Positions 1 through 13,243 of a DNA stretch of 64,000 nucleotides are shown here, in pieces. Position 1 is the first letter of the stretch. Each line of letters opens with the position of its first letter. Position numbers and translations under genes: made by a program. The notes under the pieces are model-generated. The model searched no databases. It saw nothing but the letters and a program-made list of their open reading frames with translations, and was not told the DNA's origin. The DNA is from Acridotheres tristis (Eukaryota; Chordata; Aves; Passeriformes; Sturnidae). The stretch is taken from the NCBI GenBank assembly GCA_037013685.1, contig CM072895.1, positions 8,778,463 through 8,842,462 of the forward strand. The letters run 5' to 3'.

Positions 1-3000
1 TACTTCCTTCCAGCTGGTACCCTCTTGTTCTTATCATGCTGTGTTCAGCCCCCCCCTTCACAGACAACCAAGTTAAAATACCAGACGTTTATCACCCTCT
101 GGTAGTATTTTCTTACTGCTTTTTGCTTTTTTGCATCTTTTCTTTTTAAGACACAATGGTGAGGTTAGCAGATGGGCAGTAAACATTCTTGTTTTATTGT
201 TCAAATCAACTTAAAATCATTGTAATATGCTTGAAGATTTTTTTTTAATGTACATCAAAAAAGAATTTAAGATATATATTGAAATCTACAGATAGGCAGT
301 GGTCATGCAAAACTTGTCTTGCCCGTAATCAAGTATTGGAGATGACAGGCTAAGTTAACAAAATCCTCAAATATCCGGAATGTGTCTTTAAAAAACAGAT
401 ACCTCATTTTCTGAAATACATTGCATAGGACCGATGGAGTTTTTTAGTATATGGTCATATTTTTTCACTTTATGTATTTAGGAAATATGAAGCCAGTATA
501 TGTTATCAATGCATAAGAGCTCTCCAAGTTCTCCTTTCTAAGAAATTCCCTCCTTTGTTAAAGAAAAGAATTTGTTTGGATAGATAACCACCAGCTCCTC
601 TCTGCCATATTGCAAATTATGAAGTGGTTTTGGATGTCTGCTTTCTACATGAGTGTATTGGATGTAATAAATGCCCAGATGTAACTGTTGGTTAAGCTAG
701 TGAAATTATTCATTACAAAAAATACTCTCTTGTAATAACATTAATTCTCCTCATACCTGTTCAGTGGACAATTTATGGCACTGTAGGCCATGCCACAGGT
801 TAGTTTATAAACTGCTAGGACATGCTTTTCATGAATTTGCAATTAGTTGCTTAAATCATCTGATGTTGACTCTGTTTTTTTTTTTTTGATTGGACAACAG
901 AAGTGTGATGAATAGAAGAATAATGAGTTGTAAATTCAGATTTGTGGTGCAGCAGCATCCATCACAAGTGCATAGAAGCATTTGTAAATGAGAAGGGCAG
1001 TCCTTGCCCAAAGGCCTTCCAGCAGATCATCTGCTGAGATGATGAGTCCATGCAGAAAAGGATAAGGGAAATTGACTTTGCCACCACTGCAGTGCCCTTG
1101 GTGTCCTGCCAGCCAAACCTCTGTCCAGTTTTATTTTAGGTGAGGGGGAGTTTAGGACAGAGTCACCAGAGGCAATGAGGTGAAGGAGAGGACAGGAGAC
1201 ACTGAGAGAGTGACTTTGAAAATGTAGCCTGGGGTGTGAAAGGCACGGTGGGACTGGAAATGAGCTGAAAATGTAAATTAACCCTGTGATACCTGCTATG
1301 ATCCCATTGCAGGAGGTGACTCTTCCTGAACTAAGGTGCAAACAAGACCATATGCTGAAGTCAACAGTACAGATTTTATTGAACAGTAAATGTGAGGTAG
1401 AGAGCTGGAAGGAAATAGGAGGAGGAGCAGGGAGGCAGAGAAAAAGAGTGTTGAATAACATCACTTAGAGGTATCTCAATGATTAAGGGAGATCATTCAG
1501 TTCAAGCTGTTGTCTCAGAATTTGGAGAGGGTGGTGTTACAGGGTCAATTTTGATACAAATGCCAGAAAACTAAAGCTGATGTCCCCCCAGGTGCTGCCC
1601 AGCTTGAGGCTGACTTGTCATGCATAATGTGCAGGTGTGAAGGTAAATGTGAAGGTTTTCTGACTTTTCATCTTTCCTTCGTCTTGCATGTGAGGATGTG
1701 GGATCAGGGTGGATATAGACCTTGCAGTGCCTGTAATGAAAATATAGACATTTATCCTAAGAAATTCAACTTGATTAAGAAGCAAAGGTTGGGTTCTTTA
1801 GTAGGGCAATGCACATCCAAAGCAGAACAGACAGCAAAATATTCTCAGTATCTGCTGATTGGCCAGTAATACAGGAGAAGGTTTGAGCCATTCAACAGTA
1901 TCTATCATGGAACTGCTATTTATTCATCTTTATTATATAAAGTTCCATATGTTTTTGCTATTCTATGAATATGCTGGTCTGGCAAAGTTCTTACAGATCC
2001 CTCAAAAAGTGACTGTTTTTAGAATTATGTGTTGTTTCTGGTCCTCCTCTTTTTTTTTTTTTTTTAAATTATTATATTTTTCAATGGCTAGAAATCAATT
2101 GATCTTTCTGTAACTGGCAAGCTGGGGTAAAGCATACTTAGAAAAAGCTATATCACATGGAATTTTTGGCTTGCTTTCTTAAACTGTGGCAGGACATCCT
2201 GATGCTATGAAATTACATGGAAAAAAAAGTCTTGGAAGAAAAGACTGGGATTAGTAGCTTTGTTACTGAATAGGTTTGATGAGTTCCTTCTTTGATAGGA
2301 ACATCATGATGTTGAAAAGTAGCAAAATCTTTGAAGACCTCTGGTGGATTTCGAAATTAAAATTGAATGCAAAACTCTGGAACGTTTTAAAGAATAAGCA
2401 CTTCATGTGCATTAAGCCCCCTCCATGACTTACAGGTACTGAGCTTCTCTTTACAACAGAAACATCTGGCTTCTTTGCTTAAATTATTCCAGCAATTCAG
2501 GGGGAAAAAAAAGCACTGTGAGAAAAGGGAAGTAAAGGGAGAAAGATACATTTGTGGAGAGGGATGGTGAATAATGCAGTAATTTCTCTCTAGTTGCACC
2601 CCAGATATTGTATGGAATGAGACTGACACAAGGGAGGGGACATCTGGACTATTATTTTTCCAGATTAACAGAAATTTGTGACATGTTACTTAGGAGAGAT
2701 GTAATTAAGATTTATTTATTTTCTGAATGCTCTGCTCTTGTATTGTTTCAGCACACATGGCATTCATATAAATCAATTATAGCCATAATAGTCTATGAAC
2801 ACAGTCTCATCCTCAGCCCACTGAAGTCTATGGGAGGCCTTTCCATTGGCTTCACTGGGCACTGAGTCAGTCTCACTGAGGGCCTTTGATCAGCCAGTAA
2901 CAGCCACTAAATTCCCCCACTAAAGCCCCTCTGTGTGGGAGAGGTGACAGTTTTCCTTGGACATTTGGAAGGGCGTGGGTGGCACTGCAGGAGCTGGAGC

Positions 3001-3193
3001 TCGTGGGTCTCCTCTCCTGCACTGCACACTGCCCTGGTTCCTGCTGCCTGGGAGCATCAGGGCAGGTCTGTGTTTTGGGCCTGACAGGTTCTTTTAACTG
3101 CTGGGAGGTTGAGAGTCATGGAAGTCGTGGAATGTCAGTAGGCATGTTACACAAAGGAATGGGAGTCACTGGGATTGCTACTGAAGCCTGATT
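1..3193. other. Gene-free unique DNA, AT-leaning
   Basis: No gene or recognisable mobile element is seen. Homopolymer T runs lie at about 875-887 and 2050-2065. A C run lies near position 50. The longest open frame (minus strand, 1027-1464, 145 codons) is rich in Ser, Leu and Pro, shows no domain I recognise and has no visible gene context, so I treat it as chance. This is an inference from reading, not from a gene-finder or an alignment. Confidence 0.6.
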
Positions 3194-3593
3194 ACAGAAT
3201 CAGAGAATCGTTAAGGTCTGAAAAGACCTCCAAGATCATTGAATCCACCAGTTAACCTAATACTGCCAGGCCCACCACTTAACCATGTCTCTAAGCACCA
3301 CATCTACAACTTTCTTTACACTTCCAGGGATGGTGACTCTGCTACTTCTCTTCACAGCCTGTTCCACTCTATTGGTGAAGAAGTTTTTTCTAATATCTAA
3401 TCAAAACCTCCCTGGTGCACCTTGAGGCCATTTCCTCTTGTCCTGTAGCTTGTTACCTGGGTGAAGAGACCAACCCACACCTCACTACAACCTCCTTTTG
3501 GGTAATTGTAGAAAACTCTAAGGTTTCCTGAGCCTCCTTTTCTCCAGGATAAACAGTTCCCTCAGCTGCTTCTCATAAGGTTTGTCCTCCAGG
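3194..3593 (-). mobile_element. CR1 LINE 3' end, truncated
   Basis: This is the 3' part of a chicken-repeat-1 (CR1) non-LTR retrotransposon lying on the minus strand. Read on the plus strand it opens with two degenerate copies of the CR1 terminal octamer (acagaat, cagagaat). The characteristic antisense landmarks then follow in order: 'gacctccaagatcatt', 'acttccagggatggtgactc', 'gcctgttccactct', 'aagaagttttttctaatatc', 'ccatttcctcttgtcctg' and 'ctccttttctccaggataaac'. About 400 bp survive, which is typical of CR1 copies cut short by incomplete reverse transcription. No reverse transcriptase frame remains. Several mismatches and a mid-element region of low similarity suggest an old, inactive copy. 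The 5' boundary near 3593 is approximate. Confidence 0.93.
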
Positions 3594-5613
3594 CATACAG
3601 AGCTGTGGTGGAGAAGCCCAGCAGACCACTGGATGCAGCTGAAAAGGACACCTGAGCCACCACTACTCTGAGCTGTGGTGCCCTTGCTACCACCAGCGAG
3701 GTCTGAGTGCCAGAAATGGTTTTGAACCAACCCTTCCCAGTGTGCTGAGAGCATGCAGCAGTTCTGCATGGCAACGCAGCTGACAGCCCACAACTGCTGC
3801 AGTGGTGAAAGCCCATTCGTTTCTGAGTGTGGGATCGTGTGTAAGATAAACAGGGGGACTGGGAAAGCAGTATGACAAAAGTGACATTATCTGCTTGGTT
3901 TTAGCCAGCAGGAAAAGCTCTCTGCTCATCTTCAGCTCAGCTATGGCCTCTGTAACTTACTGTCATTTTCCCAGTAAATATTTCCTGACTGTAGAACCAG
4001 GGAAAGAGTCTATTGTTTAAGTCAAACAGTTCTACACCACATTAAAGATAGAGGTTTATGCTTTATTATCTGTTAATGAAAAGATGCCTTCCCAAGCAAA
4101 ATACTATTATGTTAAAATATGATGGCAAAGGAATCAATCACATATCATATGTAACAATATACCAGAAAAGAGTCCTCACTTTTCAGTGGCTCTCCATCAC
4201 TACTGAAATCCAAACTGCTTGGAGCTACATTTAAGTTTTTGCATTCCTAAGTAAAGAGAGAAGGAATAATTAATTTGATTTTGAGCAATTGTCTTCCAAA
4301 TAAAATCCATTCCACACTGCTGGTAGTGACTATTTGGTAAAAGAGAACAAAAAAAATAAAAAAAGCCAAACCCGCTCAGGCTCTGGGCTTTGGAGTACAT
4401 TTTCTAAAGGGAAAAGTTATTTTGTTCACTATATCTTGAGCTTGGAACAAACAAACCCAGACATGTCTAATGTAAAAGATACTGCACTAATATGCTGTTG
4501 ATCTGCCTGAAAAGCCCTAATCCAGTGCCTGTTAACATGGGTTAGTGAGACACTGTTGACTGCAGTGGGCTTTGGAGCAGACCCAGAGACAGTTTCATGT
4601 ACTAGTTAATAATCCTACTATAGGGTGGAACCTGATTCCTGGCATTCAGCAGAGAATTTCCAAATTTATTTTTCTAGGCTTTGAATCAGACCAATGTGGT
4701 GATACTCATCCTATGTTAACAATCTCAGGGTTGGTATCTCTTCATCTAGGATCACTTTTTTATCAGAGGCTAACAGGGACACCTTTGGAGAGCAGCTCCC
4801 ATCTGTTTTGGCTCAGTAGGATGGAAGGAGCTGAACTGCAGAGATGAGACAGCCAACCATCAGCTAAATTCAGATTAAATCAGATCTACCTCTCTTAATC
4901 CCTGTGCAGCTAATTTACTCAGTGCGTGAAAGACTCAGATTAACTACTTGGTACTTGAAGGGCACTGAGAGTATAATAAGGAATCAAAACCAGAACTTCA
5001 GTTTAAATGATTTCAAGTATAAGAGAAAAAAATTATTAATGCAGTACGTCCTCTATTCATCCAAAAAGCAACTAGCCCCATACACATAAGGAGGAGGACA
5101 GGACACAGACAAGTCCTTAGCATCTACAAATAGTCTGGAAGTATTGCTGTCCCGAGAATTACTTTGATTAGCAGCAGTATCAAATTTGAAATGAGATCAG
5201 GACTCACTGCAGAGGACACAGTCAACAATGTCCTCTAAGAGATTTGAACACTGATAAATAAAGAGGTAATGTTAGGAGAAACCAAAGTTAGGGACTGCAG
5301 AAGTTTGCTGTGTTAGTGAGTGAGAGACCCCAGACCAGAACCCTGAACTCCGTTCTTGTTGCTGCTCTCTTCTCCTACTTGCGGGACAAGTCAAGATTAC
5401 AGATTTCAACCCAAACTAAAATAATTACTTGAAATAGTTACATAACTTTGAGGAGCGACTTAGACTTGTTTTTTGCATTATTTGTGTTTTTGGTAAGGAG
5501 TAACACATTTTGCCACTCTTCTTAAAATCTCTTGAGCTGGTTTTTCCAGCTTGTGTGACTTCTCCCTGGCCTAGAGCCATCGCTGCTGGGGTGTGTGCTC
5601 ACCTTATCTCCCT

Positions 5614-5645
5614 GGCTCGGGCAGGATCAGGCTCGGGCAGGATCA
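5614..5645. repeat. Perfect 16-bp tandem duplication
   Basis: The unit ggctcgggcaggatca occurs twice head to tail without a mismatch (5614-5629 and 5630-5645). Two identical copies imply a recent slippage-type duplication, and the site may vary in copy number between individuals. It lies in a locally GC-rich patch. Confidence 0.9.
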
Positions 5646-5825
5646 GCCCTGGCACTGGGAATTGCCAGGGAGAACACAGGCTGCCAGAGGATGGAATGGT
5701 GAGGTTTTCTCCCTCTGAGTCAGTGCAGAGCCACTAAGTCAGCCCTGTTTCTGAGGGTGGCACATTCCCTCTGTGACCATGAGTAATCTGCTGTTTCTGC
5801 TCAATATCAAAAGGATGTAGTGAAT

Positions 5826-5856
5826 TAAAAACAAAACAAAAAACAAAACCAAAAAG
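5826..5856. repeat. A-rich low-complexity (AAAAC)n run
   Basis: About 30 bases of A interrupted by single C residues every 4-6 bases. It could be an independent simple repeat or the decayed tail of a retroposed sequence. No retroposed body is recognisable next to it. Confidence 0.75.
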
Positions 5857-6400
5857 CAGACCTCGGTCTTAAATAAATGTTTGGTTTACTGATAGGTATC
5901 TTAGATGAGCAAGGGAAGCCATGATGAAATACAGTAAAATATGTATGCTGGGGTGAGGGCTAGTGAAGGTCTGCTCAGTCTCTTTACTCTAAGCCCAAGG
6001 AATATTCAGGGGAAGCAAGACCGGAATGAAAAATAATGGAGAGTTGCCTTTGCATGTAGAATGTCATCATTAAGCAGCAGAGCCCGTTGCTGTAGGAGGG
6101 CATGTGGGATATGCCATGAGCTGGGGGATTGCAGAAATCAGCGTGGCCACACCAGGCTGTACCCAAGGGCTGCCACACTGCAGGGCTCAGAGCCCTCTGC
6201 ATTTGCAGCCAGGGCACTCAAGAGCGTTGAGCACGATTTTTGCAGAGGGGTGAGGGATGCAGGCTGTCCCAGACTGGGAGGAGGAGGTGCAGGGGTGTTG
6301 GAGTAGGCTCCTAAAGCTGTTTGAAGGTCATCACAAAGATGTCAGCATGAATCTGAGGAAAGCCGCAGAATAAAGCAGTGACCCATGAGCAATAACAAAT

Positions 6401-6647
6401 TGCAGCTTGGGAGGTTTGAATTAGACATGAGGAAAAACTTTTCACGAGGAAGGTGGAGCAGCACTGGAAGCACTCCTGGTTACCCAGGCTGTTGTGGTAT
6501 CTTTGTCCTTGGAGGCTTTCAAGGCTTGGCTAGACAAAGCCTTGGCTGACCTGACCTGCTGTCAGCAATAGTCCTGCTATGATTGGAAGGCTGGACTGGA
6601 GACTTTCAGAGATTGCTTCCAACCAGCATTTCTGTGATCTTATGATA
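6401..6647 (+). mobile_element. CR1 LINE 3' end, truncated
   Basis: This is a plus-strand CR1 3' fragment of about 250 bp. It carries the sense landmarks in order: 'gaggtttgaattagacatgagg' shortened to 'ttagacatgaggaaaaac', 'agcagcactggaag', 'ttacccaggctgttgtggt', 'ccttggaggctttcaagg', 'ggctagacaaagcc', 'gattgcttccaacc' and a decayed terminal repeat 'ttctgtgatcttatgat'. The substitutions against the avian consensus and the altered middle portion mark an old copy. No coding capacity is left. The start is set where similarity becomes visible and could be some tens of bases off. Confidence 0.88.
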
Positions 6648-9600
6648 TCCAGTGTGGAATTTCCTTAAAATTATGTCATTAAAAATTGAGTCCCTGGAAC
6701 TTGCCAGTCTCCATTACAAATCCCTTGTCCTGATTTCCCTTTTGCTGGTGTCTTTTTTCATCTGCACTGCCAAATCACATCATACACCCCGGCTGGATTT
6801 GTCAGCCAGTGTACCGACCTGAAGAGTATCTTGGTGAAGAAATATTTGCAAAACAAAAGGCACAGGTTTGCTTTTTGTGGAGATTGCATCACCTTCTGCA
6901 AGTGCATTTTCTGGCCAATAGCCTGAAAAAGCTTTTTTAGCCCCCAGTTGCATTGCTTGTGCCAGCTTTACTTGTAGTGAAATCTTGAAGTACTTCTGGA
7001 TTTTCATGTGAATCCTTGGTTACCAACTTCATCCAAAAGAAAGGCAACTCCAGCTTTAACCAACACTTGAAAACCAGAACAGGTTACCTAATACCACTCT
7101 GTTATCAAGTCTTGTGGCAAGAAGACCAGTGAAATCACAAGAAAAGAAGGAAGATTTGAGGCTCTACAGGTCTGGCTGCCATCTCTAATTACTACTGCCA
7201 CGGAGATGCAGCCACAGTAAGCCCCCATCCAAAGCTGAGCCAGACATATTTTACATCATACGAAGATATTTTGAAATGTTTAGGCAGATTAGTGAAAAGC
7301 AAGTGGCAAACTTCTCCTTTGCTTTTTTTTTTTTTCTTTGTCACTGGCTATTTGCTTTCTGAGCTGGAATAATTTATTGTTCCTTTTCTGTCCAATAGGA
7401 GAGATAAATAAGGGTGGATTTTTCAATGAGTAGAACATACATTTGGAAACATCATTTTAGTATCAAAATGAGATTTCCATAAGACTTTTCTGAATGAAGC
7501 TGTAGCAGTATGTCTTGATCCCTCACTAGGAAAGGAAAAGCAGCCAGAAATTTCAGGATTAAATTGCCTTGTAGTTCATCTTCTTCCTTTGTTATTTTTT
7601 AGTTTATAGAAAAAATGAATTTATTGAGCATGGAAAAATACCAGATTGACAGCTCTGGAAAATGAAAGCCTCTCTTAATCCAGCATGCAGATGTGGCACA
7701 GTCAGGATTAATGCAGAATGCCTCCCTGAGATCCAAAGGAATCATCACAAGGAGTTTGGCAGGGACAGACTCTCTGCCCCAGCCTCATCCAGGGGGATTT
7801 CAGAGAGCACAAGTTCTGGCCAGAGCAGCAGTGCTCAGAACTCAGTGGTGTGTTTGCATTTCTCTGCCAAGCCACCCTGCTGAGGGGAACAGGGAGTAAG
7901 GGAGAGGGGGAGAAAGCCAAAACAGGAGGTTTATGCTTATTTAAAAGTCATTTAAGTCACCAATTCAACGAAACAGAAATGGATAGATGTCCAGAGTGAT
8001 GTCTTTGCCCCTGTATGGATATGGGTGTGGTGCATGGCATTACAGACCCACAGGGAGTCAGGGAATTCGTGCTGTAAGGGCAGAGCATCCAGCCTATTGC
8101 CCAAATTTTCCCCTTCACATAACAGCCTGGGAAGAGCTGTAAGTGGTGGAGAATTGGATTTGGGGTATTCAGTCTTTATTGTGCAAGCTTCAGGGACACT
8201 CTGTTGTGTGTGGGGAAGGTTGTTTGTTTTTATTTTGCATTTTTACTCTGAATTATATCACTTTTTCATCAGGGTGAAAATCTGTCAAATGGCCATTTCA
8301 GACTTCCTAGAAATTATGAGGTTCTGGAATCTATTAAAGCATAAATGTCAAAAGAAAATTACTGCAGAGTTTGTCTGGCCTTTCTTGTTTTACTCCTTGA
8401 TGTTAACTTTCCTTGTTTGCTGATGTATGCTTTTTGTGCAGGGGTTACAGGGAAAAAAAAACTTTAAAAGATGCTGCAGTTATTAACTACTTTTGCATGT
8501 CTGCAGTCTGCAGGCTCTGTATGTGTATATATGGTTTTCTATCAAGATAAAACCTGCTTAAAAAAATGTTGTGGTTTTAAAAAAAAAAAGGAGGAAAGAG
8601 AGACTGATGCCAGAAAACCAGACCTAATCATTCTCTTTTTTCCCTGTGAATATTTCTGAATTATACTTCTAATGCACCATAACAACAAACAACATGTTTT
8701 CCTAGTGTAAGTAGATTTGCTGTTGAGTAAATCTGTGCCAAAGTTATTTTTTAGCAAGCAGATGTCAAGGGCCTAAACAAGGCCTGAAGTGTGCATGGGC
8801 ATTATGAATTGCTCTTGATTTCAGGGACAGACTGAGGGCAGAGAGCTTGTTAAATTTATCTGTGAAAAGATGCCACTCAGGTGACTATGTGGTATTTGGC
8901 ATGGCATATGCACCAGCCCCTTGCAAAGCTCACCCTGTAATCCTTGATTTTCGCTTAAATCACTCTGTACTTCCAAAATACAATTGAAATAAAATGCAAA
9001 GAAGGGTCAGATGCTCTCTGGGTTGGCATAACTCCCTAGCCTTATTTCTGCTAGCCCTGAGAACCCTGGCTGGAAACTTGGTCCAGAGTAGGTGCCATCA
9101 GTGCCTGAGATGTTCCAAGGAGGAGACAAGTGGCACCAGGAGCAAGTGCAGAGTTGTATCAGCAGTATATCTGTTCTTCTCAAATGTTGGGAATCACTTG
9201 CAGGAGTCATCAGGAGTTACTGGTATACCCAATACTGGGAAAGCAATCTGCACAGTGAAAATCCCAGAGCCCAACTGCATTGTGAGCTTTTTTTCCTCTC
9301 CAGTTTCTTGCTGTATAGATGTGTTCAGTTTATTACATATGTGAATATAGCACTGGGAAAAGGTGTGGGACAGTCTGGAGGTTCCAAGGTTTTAAGAACT
9401 GGAAACCTACAATTAATTTTGCTTAAGGAATTGCAATGGATTTAGATGTTTTAAGCAGCAAAGAATGAGCTAAGGCCCTTGTGCTGTTCAGCAGGGCTGG
9501 AATAAGTCCAGGCACAGTTTGCTTCTGGGAGGGAAGTTATGACAATACCATGTCTGGAAGGACAGAACAGCCCCTTGGTTGGGTTTAGCAAAGCCTGGGA

Positions 9601-9734
9601 GCCTGATGCACATTCCCACAAGTGCTCCCTTGCACTGTGGCAGAGGTGTTGATTATTGTCAGCAGGCTGTGATGCCGTGAGTGAGACTCAGACATATTTT
9701 AACAGGGAGCACTGGGAAGGTTGGCAGGATCCCC

Positions 9735-9915
9735 TTTTTCCGTGTTTGCAAATACTGTGATGTGAAATTCAGCAGCTTTGTGGCCGCTGAACGGGGCCAC
9801 AGAGAGTCTGTCAGGGCACATGTGTTTCCAAACCTTACCAGTGCTGAAATACCTCCCAGTAGCCGCGTATCAAGGAATAAGGCATTAATTTTCCTGAGCA
9901 TAGCGTGGCGTAGCA
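9735..9915. other. CpG-retaining patch, candidate conserved element
   Basis: About eight CpG dinucleotides occur in 180 bases, including ccgtg near 9740, gccgctgaacgg near 9783-9793, gccgcg near 9862 and gcgtggcg near 9903, while the flanks have almost none. Long-lived CpGs in a methylated vertebrate genome can mark unmethylated or constrained DNA. The patch is open on both strands (plus 9681-9956 and minus 9659-9970). The plus frame contains a C-x2-C pair followed by two His, but the spacing (13 and 6 residues) is not that of a C2H2 zinc finger, so no exon is claimed. Confidence 0.3.
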
Positions 9916-12900
9916 CTGAGCTGTACCAGAAGGGAAGTTTATGGAGTTCAGTCTGATCCCAGATCTGCACAAGGGATCACTAAACCCCAGTAAAACAACA
10001 TTGGCGTCCTTACAAAGTGAGCTGGGTGAGGCTGCAGTGCTGTCCCATACCAGGGCTCTTCTCTGTAGGGCCATCATGAGAAAACGCATCTTGTTGTCTA
10101 AAACACTGTCCAGAACTTGCCACAGGTTTTATTATTAGCTCACCCATTATGTCATAGTATATGCTTCATGAATTGCTTCGGGGAAAAGGTTTAGCAATTT
10201 AAATATGTGTGCAACACCTTCACTGTACTGTGTCTGTCGCTGGTCTGTTACCCACCAGCATCCTGTGTGGATTGTGTTGGCCATAAAAGCCTTGAAGGCC
10301 AGAGCCTGGCTGCAGATATGTATGAAAGGTTAAAAAAAATGTTACATTTTCATTTACTTCAGCTTTATGACTCTTAAAAAGATGCTGAGATTCTCTAAGC
10401 ATCTCTGAGTCTGGTTAACTGCACAAATAAGGTTGATGGGAGATAAAATACTTGACTATTTCCCTGTCTTGGGAAATCTTTATATATAAATTGCATAATA
10501 GTTTTTTCCTTAGGATCTCTGAGGTTCTGGAGAAAGTTACTATCAGTCCCAAACTTAGAACTAGAATTTGATCTTTTTAGTACTCCTTCCCAGAGGTTGA
10601 ATTAAAGCAAGTAATTCCTTGTTGTATTACTACCAGCGCTGAAAATTAAATCATTTAGGGATGAACTCCAAAGGAAAATGTTTTTATATTGTAGATGAAT
10701 TTACCAAAATTATCTTTGTTTAAAACTCAAACATGTTCTTAAGTTGTGTCATTTTAAGAAAGAAAAATGTATAATGATTTATTCTGAAACCTTTTATTAA
10801 AATGTTATAAAGAATTTATTTTTTCCATTGAAACGCCTCAGCAAATATTCTAAATTTATTCATCTTTTAGATGTTAATAATTTAAACAAAGATCATACAA
10901 ATAGATCCATACAGCATACACCATGTTCACAGTTTCTCAAATTTCTAGTCAGCAGACAAGGAAACACAAAGTTTTTCCTTATTTACTAGAAACTGTATAA
11001 AAGGATGACAAAATTCTTTAAGTAGATTTGGGCAGGACGTGACATAAAAGAAGCTTTAATCAAGTCCATGTACCTCTGAATGCCCAGAGGCTGTGAAGTG
11101 GAAGCCAGCCACACCATCTACATATTGTACACCCTTATTACAGCTGAGGTGATTGGAGCATACTGACACCTTGTACAAGTGATCAAGTGAAAGGCTTAAA
11201 AAAGCTGAAATTATGATTGCAAAAGGAAAGTTGAAGTTGGCTGGAAAGGGACCTGAGTTTCTTCTCACAAGGTCTCAACAGGAGTTAGCAAGAAGCTGAC
11301 AAATCCATGTTATGGAAGGGGCAACTTCAGCCTCTGTGAGGTCAAGCAGTGTAGATTGTCCAGGTGATTACAGAGCTGTGCAGGGCACTGCCAGGTCCAG
11401 GGCTTCTGAATGAAGGAGCGCAACACACTGGAGAAGGCAGGAATGTAATGACAATAGCAGCCCTGGTCCCACGTTTGTGAGAGGAAACAAGAAGATTACC
11501 TCAGAAAATAAATATTACTTAGGCTATTGACTTAAGAAAGGAAAGTTAATGCCTAGGCATCATGCCTAAATGTAAGAGATTTATCCTTCTCTTAGAACTG
11601 TGCTGATTCTGCCAGAAGTTCTGCATTAGTGCATGAGGTTCTCCTGTGGGACTGCTCCACCATCTGGCTCAGCCTATTGTTCCAGGGCTTCCAAGGCCAT
11701 GTTGAAGTGTGTGACCCACACTCTGTGCAGCTCTGTGTGCAGTTATTTACATGGCTACACGTGTGCATGTGCTGTTTATTGAGGAGAGCTGAGGTTTATG
11801 ACATGTCAGCAATGCCCTGCAGGCCATAGTGAGTGTTCACAAGGCTTCCAGCCCAAGGCACAATGGTTCCCCTTATAAATGAAATCCCCAGTCAATATGT
11901 ATTTTATTACACTCTCAAAGAATGCATTTTCCTCTCCAAATATGGTTCACTTTCACTTACTGTCTGCTGAAACATCTCTTTTCTGTAATTCAGGGGGACT
12001 TATGAGACCCATGGCCAGTAAAGGGCTTTAATGAAATCCATCTTGGGTAGAGAGGGAGAGGCTGTTGCTGGGGTCTTTTTCCCAGTTACAGTGATGTGGG
12101 CAGGAGTGGGTATGGCTGGAGATCCATCCTGAAACAGGTCACCATGGGATCTGCAGGCCCTTGTGTGGAAACACAGACTTGGTAAAGGTGAACTTGTCTG
12201 GAGGACTGAAAGGTGCTGAGGGGTTGCTGTGTGCTGGTTGCACTGAATCTCAAGATGGATCTCATCACTGGGTCAGGATCAGTGCTTTCCTGTCCTTGGT
12301 AATAAATGTTAAAGCCAGGGAAGTCTGGAGTGCTAACATCTTTCCAGGATAACTGCACGTGTTCATAGTCCATGGAATGGTGCAAAAGCTCATGAAACCC
12401 AAGTGAAATGGGCAGTCAAGTGGTGCCAGAGCAGTATGGCTGCTGCTGGGGACAGATTTTCTCCTCACACATGCCAACGACTCTAATAAAGCCCCAGCCT
12501 ATCCTATACCTGTGAGATCTTGGCCATATATCCAACAAAGAAACATCTGATTTATTAGCTTTCCTTGGACTTTATTCTGTGTGCTTAGAGTTCACTGGTG
12601 CAGTGAGTCTGCAGGAGGTGAGGATGTTCAGCACCTCCCTAAGCTAAGATTTTAGCCTGGAAATCCAAAGGCCTTTCCTCTCCTGACACAGAGATGCTTT
12701 CAGCCACACATAATTGTTCTTTAATTATTTGCATTTTAACTGGATTCAAGGAGCTGTTACTCCATTCCATAAGACAAAATGCTGGGGACTTAGCTTATAG
12801 GGGATTTATCCCTCTAGGTATAGACTCACTGGGGTGGCCCTTTGGAGGTTTGCACAAGGTGTTCGATATCCAGTGCATCCTTCAGACATTCAGGAAACAC

Positions 12901-13215
12901 TTTCCTTTCAGCTTGAAACCAGTGGAATATGAACATCATCAAGAGCCAGGGTGTATGAACATCATCCACAGGCAGGATGGGAGCGTGCTAATGATCTGTG
13001 TGTGCATGTGCATGCAGGCTGGGAAAGCATCGCTCCATCATCCCCAGATGGCTGTGAGGGGAGTAACCACAGCACTGCAGAGATCCTCTTAGCGCTGTGG
13101 GCTGGGGCTTTACAAGCAAAATAAAACCCCAGTGAAAACAAACAGCCCTCGGGCTAATGATCTGCTGCTCCTGTTTTGTGAATGGGGCTGTGGGACAAGG
13201 ATGCTGGGGAAAGGC

Positions 13216-13243
13216 GGGGTGGATATGGAGGGGTGGATATGGA
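13216..13243. repeat. Perfect 14-bp tandem duplication
   Basis: The unit ggggtggatatgga occurs twice in tandem without mismatch (13216-13229 and 13230-13243). This fits a recent replication-slippage duplication. Confidence 0.9.

Larger units (their letters stand above)
3594..6400. other. Gene-free unique DNA
   Basis: No gene is seen. The stretch holds a perfect 16 bp tandem duplication at 5614-5645 and an A-rich (AAAAC)-type run at about 5826-5856, both listed separately. Open frames are all under 92 codons. Those overlapping 3518-3816 on the minus strand run into the CR1 copy and have no recognisable domain. Confidence 0.6.

Noticed and set aside
9681..9956. Possible C2H2 zinc finger in the plus frame
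   Set aside because: The Cys pair is followed by His residues at spacings of 13 and 6, not the 12 and 3-5 of the family, and there is no second finger or linker.
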